DNA of 51,548 nucleotides from positions 1 to 51,548 of the forward strand of contig JAAENL010000016.1 of the NCBI GenBank assembly GCA_024224435.1, given 5' to 3'. Made by a program: the position numbers and the translations under genes. The notes under the pieces were generated by a model. The model saw only the letters and a list, made by a program, of their open reading frames with translations. It searched no databases and had not been told where the DNA came from. How positions within the stretch are numbered: the first letter of the stretch is position 1; every line of letters begins with the position of its first letter. This document shows positions 24,817 through 32,662 of the stretch, piece by piece. Source of the stretch: Halieaceae bacterium (GTDB lineage Bacteria > Pseudomonadota > Gammaproteobacteria > Pseudomonadales > Halieaceae).

Positions 24817-25512
24817 GTGGTAGACAATTCCGAAAGTGTTGTTCTGGAGGCGAATTGCGTCCACCTGTGGCTCGCCCGCAACGACAGCGTTGCAAGCTCC
24901 GATGTCTTCAAACGTGCGGTTCTTTCCGGCTACGTCGGAGCGCCGGCAGCCGAGTTGCTTTTCACTGAGGGGGAGCACGGCAAGCCCGCGCTGGCGGGAG
25001 GCGCACAGGCTATCGAGTTTAATCTCAGCCACAGTGGTGACTGGTTGGTTTGCGCAATCAGTCGCGGGGCACCGGTAGGGGTCGACCTTGAGTACTGTGA
25101 TCCTCGTCGTGCATCGCTAAAGGTGGCGCGCCGATACTTCCGTGCGGAAGAATTGGCACTACTGGAGACGTGTCCCGATCTATTACGAGGACAACGTTTT
25201 TTCGACTATTGGACCCTCAAGGAGTGCGCCGTGAAAGCCCGTGGTGAGGCACTTGCACCCGGGTTGAAAGCCTACGGGTTCGACGTCAGTTTGTGCGAGG
25301 ATGGACCTGGGCGTATAGCCCGACTCACCGATGATGGCGCAGATCCGGCCACCTATTTTTTACTGGATCCACTGGAAAACTATTGCATGGCTTTGTGCTG
25401 GATGGGTGACGGAAGCGCGCCTGCCGTAAGCCTCAGGGAACTGGATTCACACGGTGCAGCCACAGAGCGCACCGTATCTCTCCGTGCTACGAGTCTCACA
25501 TTTGCAGGCTAA
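24817..25512 (+). CDS. Sfp-type 4'-phosphopantetheinyl transferase
   Basis: 231 residues from the GTG at 24817; the frame is open to 24769 (overlapping the oxygenase end) and a TTG at 24811 is also possible, so the start is uncertain. Motifs of Sfp enzymes: KPALAGGAQAIEFNLSHSGDW, GVDLEYCDPRR with metal-binding Asp90 and Glu92, and FDYWTLKECAVKARGEAL, a WxxKEA variant with Cys in place of Ala. It transfers phosphopantetheine from CoA to a carrier protein; the obvious local target is the SPT-locus ACP at 4963-5205. Last gene of the sulfotransferase 4 operon. Confidence 0.85.
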   Translation: MVDNSESVVLEANCVHLWLARNDSVASSDVFKRAVLSGYVGAPAAELLFTEGEHGKPALAGGAQAIEFNLSHSGDWLVCAISRGAPVGVDLEYCDPRRASLKVARRYFRAEELALLETCPDLLRGQRFFDYWTLKECAVKARGEALAPGLKAYGFDVSLCEDGPGRIARLTDDGADPATYFLLDPLENYCMALCWMGDGSAPAVSLRELDSHGAATERTVSLRATSLTFAG

Positions 25513-25532
25513 TCACCTCGTACGACGAAATG

Positions 25533-25560
25533 CTGTTAAAATGCACACTGTTAATGCACA
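25533..25560. repeat. Tandem near-repeat CTGTTAA(AA)TGCACA upstream of the DUF3581 gene
   Basis: CTGTTAAAATGCACA (25533-25547) is followed directly by CTGTTAATGCACA (25548-25560), 22-49 bases before the ATG at 25582. It may be two half-sites of an operator or simply part of the promoter; a ribosome site (GAGG at 25563-25566) follows. Confidence 0.4.
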
Positions 25561-25581
25561 TCGAGGTAAAGCTGGACAGCC

Positions 25582-26286
25582 ATGATTATCGATGATTACT
25601 ACAACAAAACAAACGGACGGATCAGCTTCACTCGCGAGCAGGGCAGCGAATTCGCCAAGAATATGGCCAATGATTTCAATCCGATCCACGACATCGATGC
25701 GAAGCGTTTTTGTATCCCTGGAGACTTACTTTTTGCCGTGATATTGGCTCGCTATGGAGTGAGCCAGCACATGGAGTTTATATTCTCGGGCATGGTGGTC
25801 GAGGGAGTTGAGCTCATTCCACCAGAGCCGGCACCCGGTCTGCGGTTGTTAGACGAGGGCGGGCGAGAATACTTGCAGGTAAATATTTCCGGGGAATCCC
25901 GGCAGGACGAGGCGCTTGTTAAAAGCATCACGCAGAGTTACGTAGAGTTCTCTGGCCAGACCTTTCCTCGCTTACTGGTGCCGTTGCTGGCGGATCAGGG
26001 GGTTATGATTAATCCGGACCGTCCTATCGTGATGTACCAGAGTATGTCGATAGACCTCGACACCCTCGACATAAGCGGGGCATTGCTGGAGAGCGACAAG
26101 CACCGCGTGGAGATTAATGGCAAACGCGGTAGCGTAGATCTGGCTTTTCATCTTGTATCAAACGGCGAAATTGTCGGGCGCGGTAAGAAGTGCATGCTGC
26201 TTAGCGGCCTAAAGCCCTACGAAAAGGTGGCCAGCGCAGAAGCGATCAATCGTTACGAAGAGCGAGCCCGCGCTCTAAGCGGTTAG
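25582..26286 (+). CDS. DUF3581-family protein (hotdog-like)
   Basis: 234 residues. FAKNMANDFNPIHD and FCIPGDLLFAVILARYG resemble gammaproteobacterial DUF3581 proteins, whose N-terminal half recalls hotdog-fold dehydratases (the N-x-I-H-D and PG-D-L segments are at the place of the MaoC-type active site). Function is unproven; I only note that the fold is associated with acyl-thioester chemistry. Start ATG 25582, 22 bases after the tandem repeat above. Standing alone between the sphingolipid region and the catabolic region, it is probably a monocistronic gene. It is followed by 296 bp without a gene. Confidence 0.75.
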   Translation: MIIDDYYNKTNGRISFTREQGSEFAKNMANDFNPIHDIDAKRFCIPGDLLFAVILARYGVSQHMEFIFSGMVVEGVELIPPEPAPGLRLLDEGGREYLQVNISGESRQDEALVKSITQSYVEFSGQTFPRLLVPLLADQGVMINPDRPIVMYQSMSIDLDTLDISGALLESDKHRVEINGKRGSVDLAFHLVSNGEIVGRGKKCMLLSGLKPYEKVASAEAINRYEERARALSG

Positions 26287-26582
26287 CAGACTGAAGGCCA
26301 GCCAGCCTGCCTTGGTTCGCCCGACGGGTTTGTTATACGGTCGTCGCCACCGACGAAGATATCAGTCAGAGTATTTTGCAGAATCAAAAAGCAGTGCGTT
26401 GCATTACTATCGGCGGCCTGCGTCGTTAACGCGTTGGTTTGTGTTTGTCGTGCGGGCGGCAGTGTTTCTGGCCGTGTGAGTTAGGTCGGTGTGAGGCGTC
26501 TCACCCCGTGCTGGTTAATCGGTGTCCGGGTGGTGTACAGTGCGTCCCCTTACAGCGAGTTCATATTTTTACGGGGAAAATT

Positions 26583-27107
26583 TTGGGCGACTATTACGAG
26601 TGCCAAAAAGTGGGTGTGGAGTTTCTCGAACAGACGAGGAACGTATTTGTGGCTATAGAGATCGTTGAGGCCAGCCCGGAGCAGATTTTTGATGTGTTTG
26701 AGGATGCCAACGCCTGGACCGAGTGGGCTTTGCCCATCGAAAAAGTAGAGTGGACCTCTCCCCAGCCCTATGGCGTGGGTACCACGCGCAGCGTCCACAT
26801 GATGGGCGACATGACTGGCTATGAGGAATTTGTCCAGTGGGAGCGGGGCAAGCGTATGGCGTTTACCTTTGAAGGCTGCAGCAAGGATACGACGCGGAGT
26901 TTCCTCGAAGACTACCGCGTGACTGACTTGGGTAATGGCAGTTGTCGGGTGGAGTGGTATATGGCGATGGAAGTGAACGGGCTCTCTCGCCGCCTGATGC
27001 CCTTAACTCGTCCGGCTATTCGACTAGCCAATAAAGTAATGTTCCGAAAATTTCGCAAATACACCGAGGCTTACGCCGCTGGAGAGATATCGTTGGGCGC
27101 GGTTTGA
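26583..27107 (+). CDS. SRPBCC/START-like protein 1 (polyketide cyclase type)
   Basis: 174 residues from TTG 26583, preceded by ACGGGGA at about 6 bases; the open frame extends to 26439 but that part is not START-like. The helix-grip fold shows from VFVAIEIVEASPEQIFDVFEDANAWTEW, then IEKVEWTSPQPYGVGTTRSV and YRVTDLGNGSCRVEWYMAMEV, ending in the amphipathic C-terminal helix. Such proteins bind hydrophobic ligands in a pocket; a ligand cannot be named. Preceded by a 296-bp gap (26287-26582) holding no gene I would support, only a weak GTGAG-gcgt-CTCAC hairpin near 26490. Confidence 0.72.
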   Translation: MGDYYECQKVGVEFLEQTRNVFVAIEIVEASPEQIFDVFEDANAWTEWALPIEKVEWTSPQPYGVGTTRSVHMMGDMTGYEEFVQWERGKRMAFTFEGCSKDTTRSFLEDYRVTDLGNGSCRVEWYMAMEVNGLSRRLMPLTRPAIRLANKVMFRKFRKYTEAYAAGEISLGAV

Positions 27108-27673
27108 GATTCCCTATCGACCGGCGCTGCTCGGTAAACAGCAACCTCTACCGCGTCGGGAACCTCAGTATATTTGATGGTTGCACGGCGATGCTCGCAG
27201 TCGCAAAGGCCGTATCGACGATACTTCCAGAAACGAACACTCCCCGTTCTTCAATAGCCTGCAGGCGTTCTGGATAAAGGTCTTTCCGGTGACCCGGAAC
27301 CACTGGGTCGAAATGCCCTGGCAGCGTTGAAACAATCCGTGATTATCTTCTCTGTATAAACGCGACCTGATTGAAAAGTCCTGCCATTTCGTTCTGTTAC
27401 AACAAGTTAAGCGCTGTGTCTCTACTGCCAGCCGCGGGGGTTGTCGCGCATGTCTTGTTGTTTGGCGAGGTAGGCGTTGCGCAGTCGCTCGAGATCGCAG
27501 TGCAGAGGCCAGTAGGTGGCGGATAAAGGCCAACATGGTTCAGTAAGCTGGCGTTCTCCGAAGTGTGTCTGGTGAGTGCTGGATATCCATGAGTCAGCAA
27601 TGGATACTTGCATAATCAGCCGGTGTGCTCAATTGCAAACTGCGACGGTGTCTTGCTTCTTGGTGCGTTCTAT
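27108..27673. other. 566-bp gene-poor stretch
   Basis: No gene with family similarity is visible between the SRPBCC gene and the SDR gene. The most coding-like piece is on the reverse strand at 27422-27613: it ends in a helix-like tail (DLERLRNAYLAKQQDMRDNP and a terminal RGWQ) and could be the 3' remnant of a lost gene or a small protein of about 60 residues. Two overlapping reverse frames (27165-27536, 27397-27600) compete, so none is convincing. An SDR promoter must lie in the distal part. Confidence 0.45.
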
Positions 27674-28438
27674 ATGAAAAACTTACAGGGCAAAATTATT
27701 CTGGTTTGTGGTGGGGCAACGGGTATTGGTGCCGCAACTGTGCGACGTTTGTGCGAGGAGGGTGCGCGGGTGGCCCTCGGAGACCTCAATATCGAAACCG
27801 CTAGTGTATTGGCCAATGAACTGTCTGCAGAGGGTGGAGAGGTGGTTGCCTGGCAGTATGATCAGTCTGATGAAACGACGATTAGTGCATTGGTCGAGTC
27901 AGTCGCGGCGCATTTTGGTGGGCTCGACGGTGTGTTTGCCAACGTGGCAGACATTGAGGCGGTGCTCGTGGACGGTGATATTCTCAGTAACGACAGTGCC
28001 CTGTGGGAGAGGACTCTGAAGATTAATGTGGTGGGTACGGCCATGCTGCTGCGGGCCACCTTGCCACATTTGTTGGAACGAGGGGGCGGTGCCATCGTTT
28101 TGACGTCCTCTGATGCGGGTGTGGTCGGAGAACCGGAACGTCCGGCTTATGCCGCATCAAAGGCGGGCGTGAACTCCCTGTGCCGTCACGTAGCCAGTAA
28201 GTGGGGTCAAGAGGGGATACGGTGCAATACCATCTCCCCCGGCTTTATACTGACAGAACAATTGCAAGCCGCAATGGATCAGCAAATGAAAGATTGGATG
28301 CTCAAAGGGGCACGTAGTCCGCGACACGGTGCACCGGGAGATATTGCCGCTGCCGTGGCGTTCCTGCTGTCTGACGATGGTGAATGGGTCAATGGTCAGA
28401 CATGGCGAGTCAATGGTGGAGTAAGTTTCGCAAACTGA
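27674..28438 (+). CDS. Short-chain dehydrogenase/reductase 1
   Basis: 254 residues from ATG 27674 (the frame is open from 27608, but the fold starts at MKNLQGKIILVCGG). Rossmann motif GGATGIGAA (cofactor NAD(P)), degenerate NAG site (FANVADIE, where classical SDRs have NNAG), catalytic Ser in LTSSDAG and the Tyr-Lys pair in YAASKAG. Classical SDR length. Substrate unknown; neighbouring SRPBCC, second SDR, acyl-CoA dehydrogenase and TauD genes suggest a small-molecule catabolic or modification pathway. Followed 47 bp later by another SRPBCC gene. Confidence 0.85.
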   Translation: MKNLQGKIILVCGGATGIGAATVRRLCEEGARVALGDLNIETASVLANELSAEGGEVVAWQYDQSDETTISALVESVAAHFGGLDGVFANVADIEAVLVDGDILSNDSALWERTLKINVVGTAMLLRATLPHLLERGGGAIVLTSSDAGVVGEPERPAYAASKAGVNSLCRHVASKWGQEGIRCNTISPGFILTEQLQAAMDQQMKDWMLKGARSPRHGAPGDIAAAVAFLLSDDGEWVNGQTWRVNGGVSFAN

Positions 28439-28485
28439 TTGCGATATTACAGGTCAGAAACACACAGCATTTTTCAGGGACACAT

Positions 28486-28953
28486 ATGATTACTGAAAAC
28501 AGCGTCGCCAGTGAAGAAATTGTGATCAACGCACCCGCCGAAATTGTGTGGGGCGTGTTGATGGATTTTGCTAACTACGAGCTATGGAACTCCTTTTGCC
28601 CCAGGATGAAGGGCGATCCGGTTGTAGGTTCAGCGCTTGAAATGCAGGTGGACCTCGGCAATGGTCTGCAGCAGCAGGTCGAGTACGTGACGCGATTGGA
28701 GCCCTTCCATACCATCGTCTGGTCCATGGAAAACAAGCCCGGTGACCCTGTCCACGCCGATCGTATGCAGCGAATAACACCCATTAACGCCTCAAGCTGT
28801 CGCTACTGGAGCATCGACGAATTCAGTGGGGAGTTTGTGCCTGCGATGATGGAGGCCATGGGTGAGCAAATAGAGCGGGGATTTAACAATTGCGCGAGGG
28901 GTCTGAAGCAACGAGCGGAGCACCTTTTCAGTGAGACACCTGGTTTGACCTAG
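28486..28953 (+). CDS. SRPBCC/START-like protein 2
   Basis: 155 residues from ATG 28486, with CAGGGA as ribosome site; a longer open frame reaches into the SDR gene but is not needed. The start ITENSVASEEIVINAPAEIVWGVLMDFANYELWNSF is the classic polyketide-cyclase/START beginning. GSALEMQVDLGNG and YVTRLEPFHTIVWSMENK form the sheet, and the C-terminal helix (MMEAMGEQIERGFNNCARGL) closes the pocket. Role unknown. In the same direction as SDR 1, likely one operon. Confidence 0.75.
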   Translation: MITENSVASEEIVINAPAEIVWGVLMDFANYELWNSFCPRMKGDPVVGSALEMQVDLGNGLQQQVEYVTRLEPFHTIVWSMENKPGDPVHADRMQRITPINASSCRYWSIDEFSGEFVPAMMEAMGEQIERGFNNCARGLKQRAEHLFSETPGLT

Positions 28954-29167
28954 AACCAGGCCCTGATGTCCACGACTACATGCAGCTTCGAGTTTTTTTC
29001 GCTGCTCTCTTGTCTCGGATTCGCAGCATCGCTGTGAGCTCGTTGCCAATGTATGCCGAGGTAGGATTGTATGCATGAGTCGGGTCGCTGATGCGCGATG
29101 CTTATTCTGCGGAGGCTGTGCCCATTAAAGGGCGTCGTCTGAGGAACAGGAGAGAGATAACAAGATC

Positions 29168-29971
29168 ATGAGCTTCTTACTCGAAGGTAAAATTGCCGTT
29201 GTCACAGGCGCGGGCGCGGGAATCGGTCGGGCCATTGCGCGGGCTTTCGCGATGCAGGGTGCGGTTGTCATCGTAGCGGAGCAAAATACGGAATCCGGTC
29301 AGGGTGTTGCGAAAGAGCTGGCCAACCTGGGGCCGCCGGGGCAGTTTGTCCCACTGGATGTAACTGATGTGGATTCGGTGCGTGCTGCATTGCAGGGCGT
29401 GCTTGAGCGAGAGGGGTGTATCGATATTCTGGTGAACAATGCTTACCCAACAATGGCCTACGCTCCCTCGCACATTCACGAGCTGACAGAAGATCGTCTG
29501 CGTACCAGTATGAACGCCGGCTTTTTTGCAGCTGTAGCAGCTATGCAACTTGTATTTCCTGCTATGCAGCGCAGTGGTTATGGGCGGGTAATTAATCTCT
29601 GTTCCCTCAACGGCGTGAATGCGCACAAATACACTGCAGACTACAACAGCGCCAAGGAGGCGCTGCGGGCCTATACACGGACCGCCGCTGCGGAGTGGGC
29701 CCGCTGCGGTATTACTGCCAACGTCATTTGTCCCGGTGCCGCAACTACACCGTATCAGGCGTTGGCGGACTTCAACCCCGGGATGGCAGAGGATCTGAAA
29801 AAGACTGTGCCCATGGGCAGGATGGGTGACCCGGAAAAGGATATCGCTCCAGTGGCAGTGTTTCTCGCCTCACAGATGGCGGGCTACATGACGGGAAACA
29901 CGCTGTTTGTCGATGGCGGAGGGCATATCAATGGTGTGCCCTGGGACCCGGGCGTGTTGGACTCTGCCTGA
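29168..29971 (+). CDS. Short-chain dehydrogenase/reductase 2
   Basis: 267 residues. Classical SDR: TGAGAGIGRAIA cofactor loop, VNNAYP in place of NNAG, catalytic Ser in NLCSLNG and YNSAK (Tyr-x3-Lys). ATG 29168 follows AGGAGAGAG by about 12 bases. It differs from SDR 1 and so likely acts on another substrate. The preceding 214-bp gap has no gene that I trust. The ACAD gene lies convergent about 76 bp downstream. Substrate cannot be assigned. Confidence 0.85.
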   Translation: MSFLLEGKIAVVTGAGAGIGRAIARAFAMQGAVVIVAEQNTESGQGVAKELANLGPPGQFVPLDVTDVDSVRAALQGVLEREGCIDILVNNAYPTMAYAPSHIHELTEDRLRTSMNAGFFAAVAAMQLVFPAMQRSGYGRVINLCSLNGVNAHKYTADYNSAKEALRAYTRTAAAEWARCGITANVICPGAATTPYQALADFNPGMAEDLKKTVPMGRMGDPEKDIAPVAVFLASQMAGYMTGNTLFVDGGGHINGVPWDPGVLDSA

Positions 29972-30047
29972 CTTCCTACCCCCCCCGGCCCCAGTGGCGC
30001 AGCTTATGCTCGGGGCAGTAGCGATGAGCCCTTCCCGGCGATTCCGG

Positions 30048-31307
30048 TTAGCTCCGCCCCAGCAGATCTTTCGCTATCGCCAGCACCTGCATTTCGTCAG
30101 TGCCTGCATAGATCTGAAGAATTTTGGCGTCGCGCATCAATTGCTCCACTCGGGTTTCCCGCATGTAGCCGGCGCCGCCAAATACCTGTACCGCCTCGGT
30201 GGTTACTTCCATGGCTGCTTGGGCTGCATATAACTTCATGGCAGACGCCTCTGCCAGAGTCAGGTCTTTCCCCGCCGCGCGGGTCTCGATATAGCGGAAC
30301 ACGAGGTTTTCCAGATTCAGGCGGGCGACTTCCATCTTCGCAAGCTTTAACTGTATTAGTTGATAGCTACCAATATGCTGACCAAACTGCACCCGGGTTT
30401 TCGCGTACTCGATACTGAGCTCCAGGGATCGTTCCACCAAACCCAGTGCCATCGCAGCAACCCCGGCGCGTTCGGTGCTGAAGGTGGACTTTGCGCCTGA
30501 ACGACCGTAACCGTCCTCCGATTCGCCCATTAGCCGCTCGGGTCCGGCTTTAACGTCGGTAAGGAACAGCTCGCCCGTTGGTGACGAGCCAATGCCCATT
30601 TTCTTGAATGGTGCGCTCTGTTCCAGCCCCTGCATGCCGGCGTCAAGGATAAAGGACACGATCTTTCGGTCCCTGTTGTCGACGCCCTCTTCTTCGAGAC
30701 GACAGATAAATACAAGCGTGTCGGCGTGTGGCCCATTGGTGATATATGTTTTACTGCCGTTGAGTATATAGCCGCCATTGCCGTCCCTGCGTGCGGTGGA
30801 CTTCATGCCACCAAACGCGTCGGAGCCGGAATTAGGTTCCGTAATGGCCCAGGCACCGATCTTTTTCAGGGTAAGCAGGTCCCGTCCATATTTTTTCTTT
30901 TGCGCCAGACTACCCTTGGACATGATGGCGCCTCCTGTCAGGCCGACGGATACTCCCATCGCGGTGATGAGGCCCTGGCACTGGCGGCTTATCTCAACAA
31001 TCGGCAGTATGCCCATCGCCACAGCGTCAAGCGCTTCGGTAGAGACGGGGTCGCCATTCACTCTATCTGTGTTCTCCGGTGTGTCGACAGTTTTTCCTGC
31101 AGCGTGTGCTTCCTCTCTGGCGATTTGCTTGTCAAAACGCGTGCTTGCCAGCTCGTCCATGCCAAAAGTAGAGAACAGCTTGCGGAGAATGTCGTAGGGC
31201 GGCAGCCCGTTGTACTCGAGATCATCGACATGGGGAACGATCTCTTTTTCCACGAAGTCGCGGATCATGTCCCTGATCATTCCTTGTTGCTCTGTCCAGG
31301 CTATCAT
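30048..31307 (-). CDS. Acyl-CoA dehydrogenase with relocated catalytic base
   Basis: 419 residues, FAD-dependent flavoenzyme. ITEPNSGSDAFGG and the SKTYITNG segment are standard FAD/substrate motifs. In most ACADs the catalytic base is Glu in IYEGT; here the site reads IYAGTDE, with Ala. Instead a Glu is at the alternative position in STERAGVAAMALG, the place used by isovaleryl- and long-chain acyl-CoA dehydrogenases. That pattern suggests a branched or long acyl substrate. An insertion of about 35 residues lies near 55-90 (KQIAREEAHAAGKTVDTPEN). Divergent from the TauD gene, with which it shares an inverted-repeat promoter region. Confidence 0.9.
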   Translation of the reverse strand: MIAWTEQQGMIRDMIRDFVEKEIVPHVDDLEYNGLPPYDILRKLFSTFGMDELASTRFDKQIAREEAHAAGKTVDTPENTDRVNGDPVSTEALDAVAMGILPIVEISRQCQGLITAMGVSVGLTGGAIMSKGSLAQKKKYGRDLLTLKKIGAWAITEPNSGSDAFGGMKSTARRDGNGGYILNGSKTYITNGPHADTLVFICRLEEEGVDNRDRKIVSFILDAGMQGLEQSAPFKKMGIGSSPTGELFLTDVKAGPERLMGESEDGYGRSGAKSTFSTERAGVAAMALGLVERSLELSIEYAKTRVQFGQHIGSYQLIQLKLAKMEVARLNLENLVFRYIETRAAGKDLTLAEASAMKLYAAQAAMEVTTEAVQVFGGAGYMRETRVEQLMRDAKILQIYAGTDEMQVLAIAKDLLGRS

Positions 31308-31362
31308 TGAATGCTCCTGATGTTTTTCAAGAGACGCAATATAAAACCTTTTGCGTCATGAG

Positions 31363-31387
31363 TTAAACTAATTATCGAACTGTTTAA
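31363..31387. promoter_or_regulatory. Inverted repeat in the divergent ACAD/TauD promoter region
   Basis: TTAAAC (31363-31368) and GTTTAA (31382-31387) are 6-bp inverted arms with a 13-bp centre in the 118-bp gap between the two divergent genes. The symmetry is of the size bound by TetR-type or similar dimers; no such regulator gene is next to it. Confidence 0.4.
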
Positions 31388-31425
31388 TTGTAGCGTTGGG
31401 TTATCCGGCGCCAGCGGAGAACGCC

Positions 31426-32280
31426 ATGATAGAAGTCACTCCCTCCGGAGAAGCCTGCGGTGCAACCGTAACCGGAGTCGATCTGTCCTCAGAACTGGAT
31501 TCGACTACCGTAGCGATGCTGCGTGAGGCGTGGTTGCAGCATCACGTGCTTGCCTTCCCTGAACAGGCGCTCTCCGACGCGAGACTGGAACGCGTGGTGG
31601 ATTACTTTGGTGTATTTGGTTCCGAGCCTTTTTTTGGCACTATCGAGGGCAGCGAACACGTTGTGGCGTTGACGCGAAGGGCCGGCGAGAAGGCACCTCT
31701 GTTTGCGGAGAACTGGCATTCTGACTGGAGTTTTCTGCCCCAGCCCCCGATTGGTACCTGCCTGTACAGTATTGTCATTCCTCCGGTGGGCGGGGATACT
31801 GGATTTATAAACCAGCAGAAAGCCCTGCAGGAGATGCCGTTGCAGCTGCGCAGGCAACTGGAAGGACAGATAGCCTTGCATTCGGCCCGCACAGCGTATG
31901 CCCCAGATGGTATGTACGGGGAGAACGACAGGGCAGCAGGGCGCAGCATGTCCATCCGCTTCTCAGAAGAGGCCAGAGAAGTCTGTGGCCACCCTTTTAT
32001 TGATAAACATCCGGAAAGCGGCCGCGATACCTTGCTGGGTTGCATCGGCTATATTATCGGCATAAGGGGAATGCCCGATGAAGAGGCGCTGTCCTTGCTG
32101 CTGGAGCTTTATGAATGGCAGACGAGGGAAGAGTTCCAGTATACCCATCGATGGGAGGAGAACATGTTAGTGATCTGGGATAACCGATCCCTGTTACACC
32201 GAGCCTATGGGGGTTACGACGGTTACGACAGAATTTTACATCGTGTAACTGTCGCGGCTGACCCAGGCAAGTATCAATAG
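31426..32280 (+). CDS. TauD/TfdA-type 2-oxoglutarate dioxygenase
   Basis: 284 residues from ATG 31426 with a GGAGA site. Iron ligands: His98 and Asp100 in ENWHSDWSF, and a C-terminal His in RSLLHRAYGG; the 2-oxoglutarate Arg is in RILHRVTV. The TauD family hydroxylates small molecules such as taurine, 2,4-D or carnitine-like compounds, often followed by release of a group (sulfite, phenol). Sequence alone cannot tell the substrate. It is divergent from the acyl-CoA dehydrogenase and probably co-regulated with it. Confidence 0.88.
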   Translation: MIEVTPSGEACGATVTGVDLSSELDSTTVAMLREAWLQHHVLAFPEQALSDARLERVVDYFGVFGSEPFFGTIEGSEHVVALTRRAGEKAPLFAENWHSDWSFLPQPPIGTCLYSIVIPPVGGDTGFINQQKALQEMPLQLRRQLEGQIALHSARTAYAPDGMYGENDRAAGRSMSIRFSEEAREVCGHPFIDKHPESGRDTLLGCIGYIIGIRGMPDEEALSLLLELYEWQTREEFQYTHRWEENMLVIWDNRSLLHRAYGGYDGYDRILHRVTVAADPGKYQ

Positions 32281-32334
32281 CTCGTTGAATCCGTGACGCC
32301 GTGCGATACGACTCGCCTTCTCTGTATGGTCTTC

Positions 32335-32601
32335 TTAGCTTGTCGTGCGGCCAACCACACGCCGGCGCCGATACTTCCACAGCCCTATCAGTGACGCGAA
32401 AATCCAGAATAATTCGATGATAAAACTGGCCAGATTGAAGTGAAAGCACAGACTGATTAAAAGAAGTATCGCACCTGCCAGGTTCAAGCTGTTGTAAGTA
32501 AGCCCCTTGGGATGCAGTTGTTCAAGTTGTAGCAGTAGATAAGCGATAACCACCATTATCATGCCCATTATCCCGATGCTATCTATGATCCATTTTTCCA
32601 T
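32335..32601 (-). CDS. Small membrane protein of the CBU_0592 type
   Basis: 88 residues, three hydrophobic helices (IGIMGMIMVVIAYLLLQL, LAGAILLLISLCFHFN, FIIELFWIFASLIGLWKY) and a basic tail. The NSLNLAGAILLLISL and IIELFWI pattern is that of the CBU_0592 family, found widely in proteobacteria with unknown function. The gene is 61 bp before the radical SAM gene on the same strand. Confidence 0.75.
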   Translation of the reverse strand: MEKWIIDSIGIMGMIMVVIAYLLLQLEQLHPKGLTYNSLNLAGAILLLISLCFHFNLASFIIELFWIFASLIGLWKYRRRRVVGRTTS

Positions 32602-32662
32602 GCGCGAGTTTCCCGGTTAGGCATACAAGGTGGAGCGCAATGGCTCTATGCAAGATTGCGCG

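Noticed and set aside
27165-27536. A 123-residue reverse frame in the gene-poor stretch
   Set aside because: Biased composition (Arg/Leu-rich), no family resemblance and a competing frame overlaps it.
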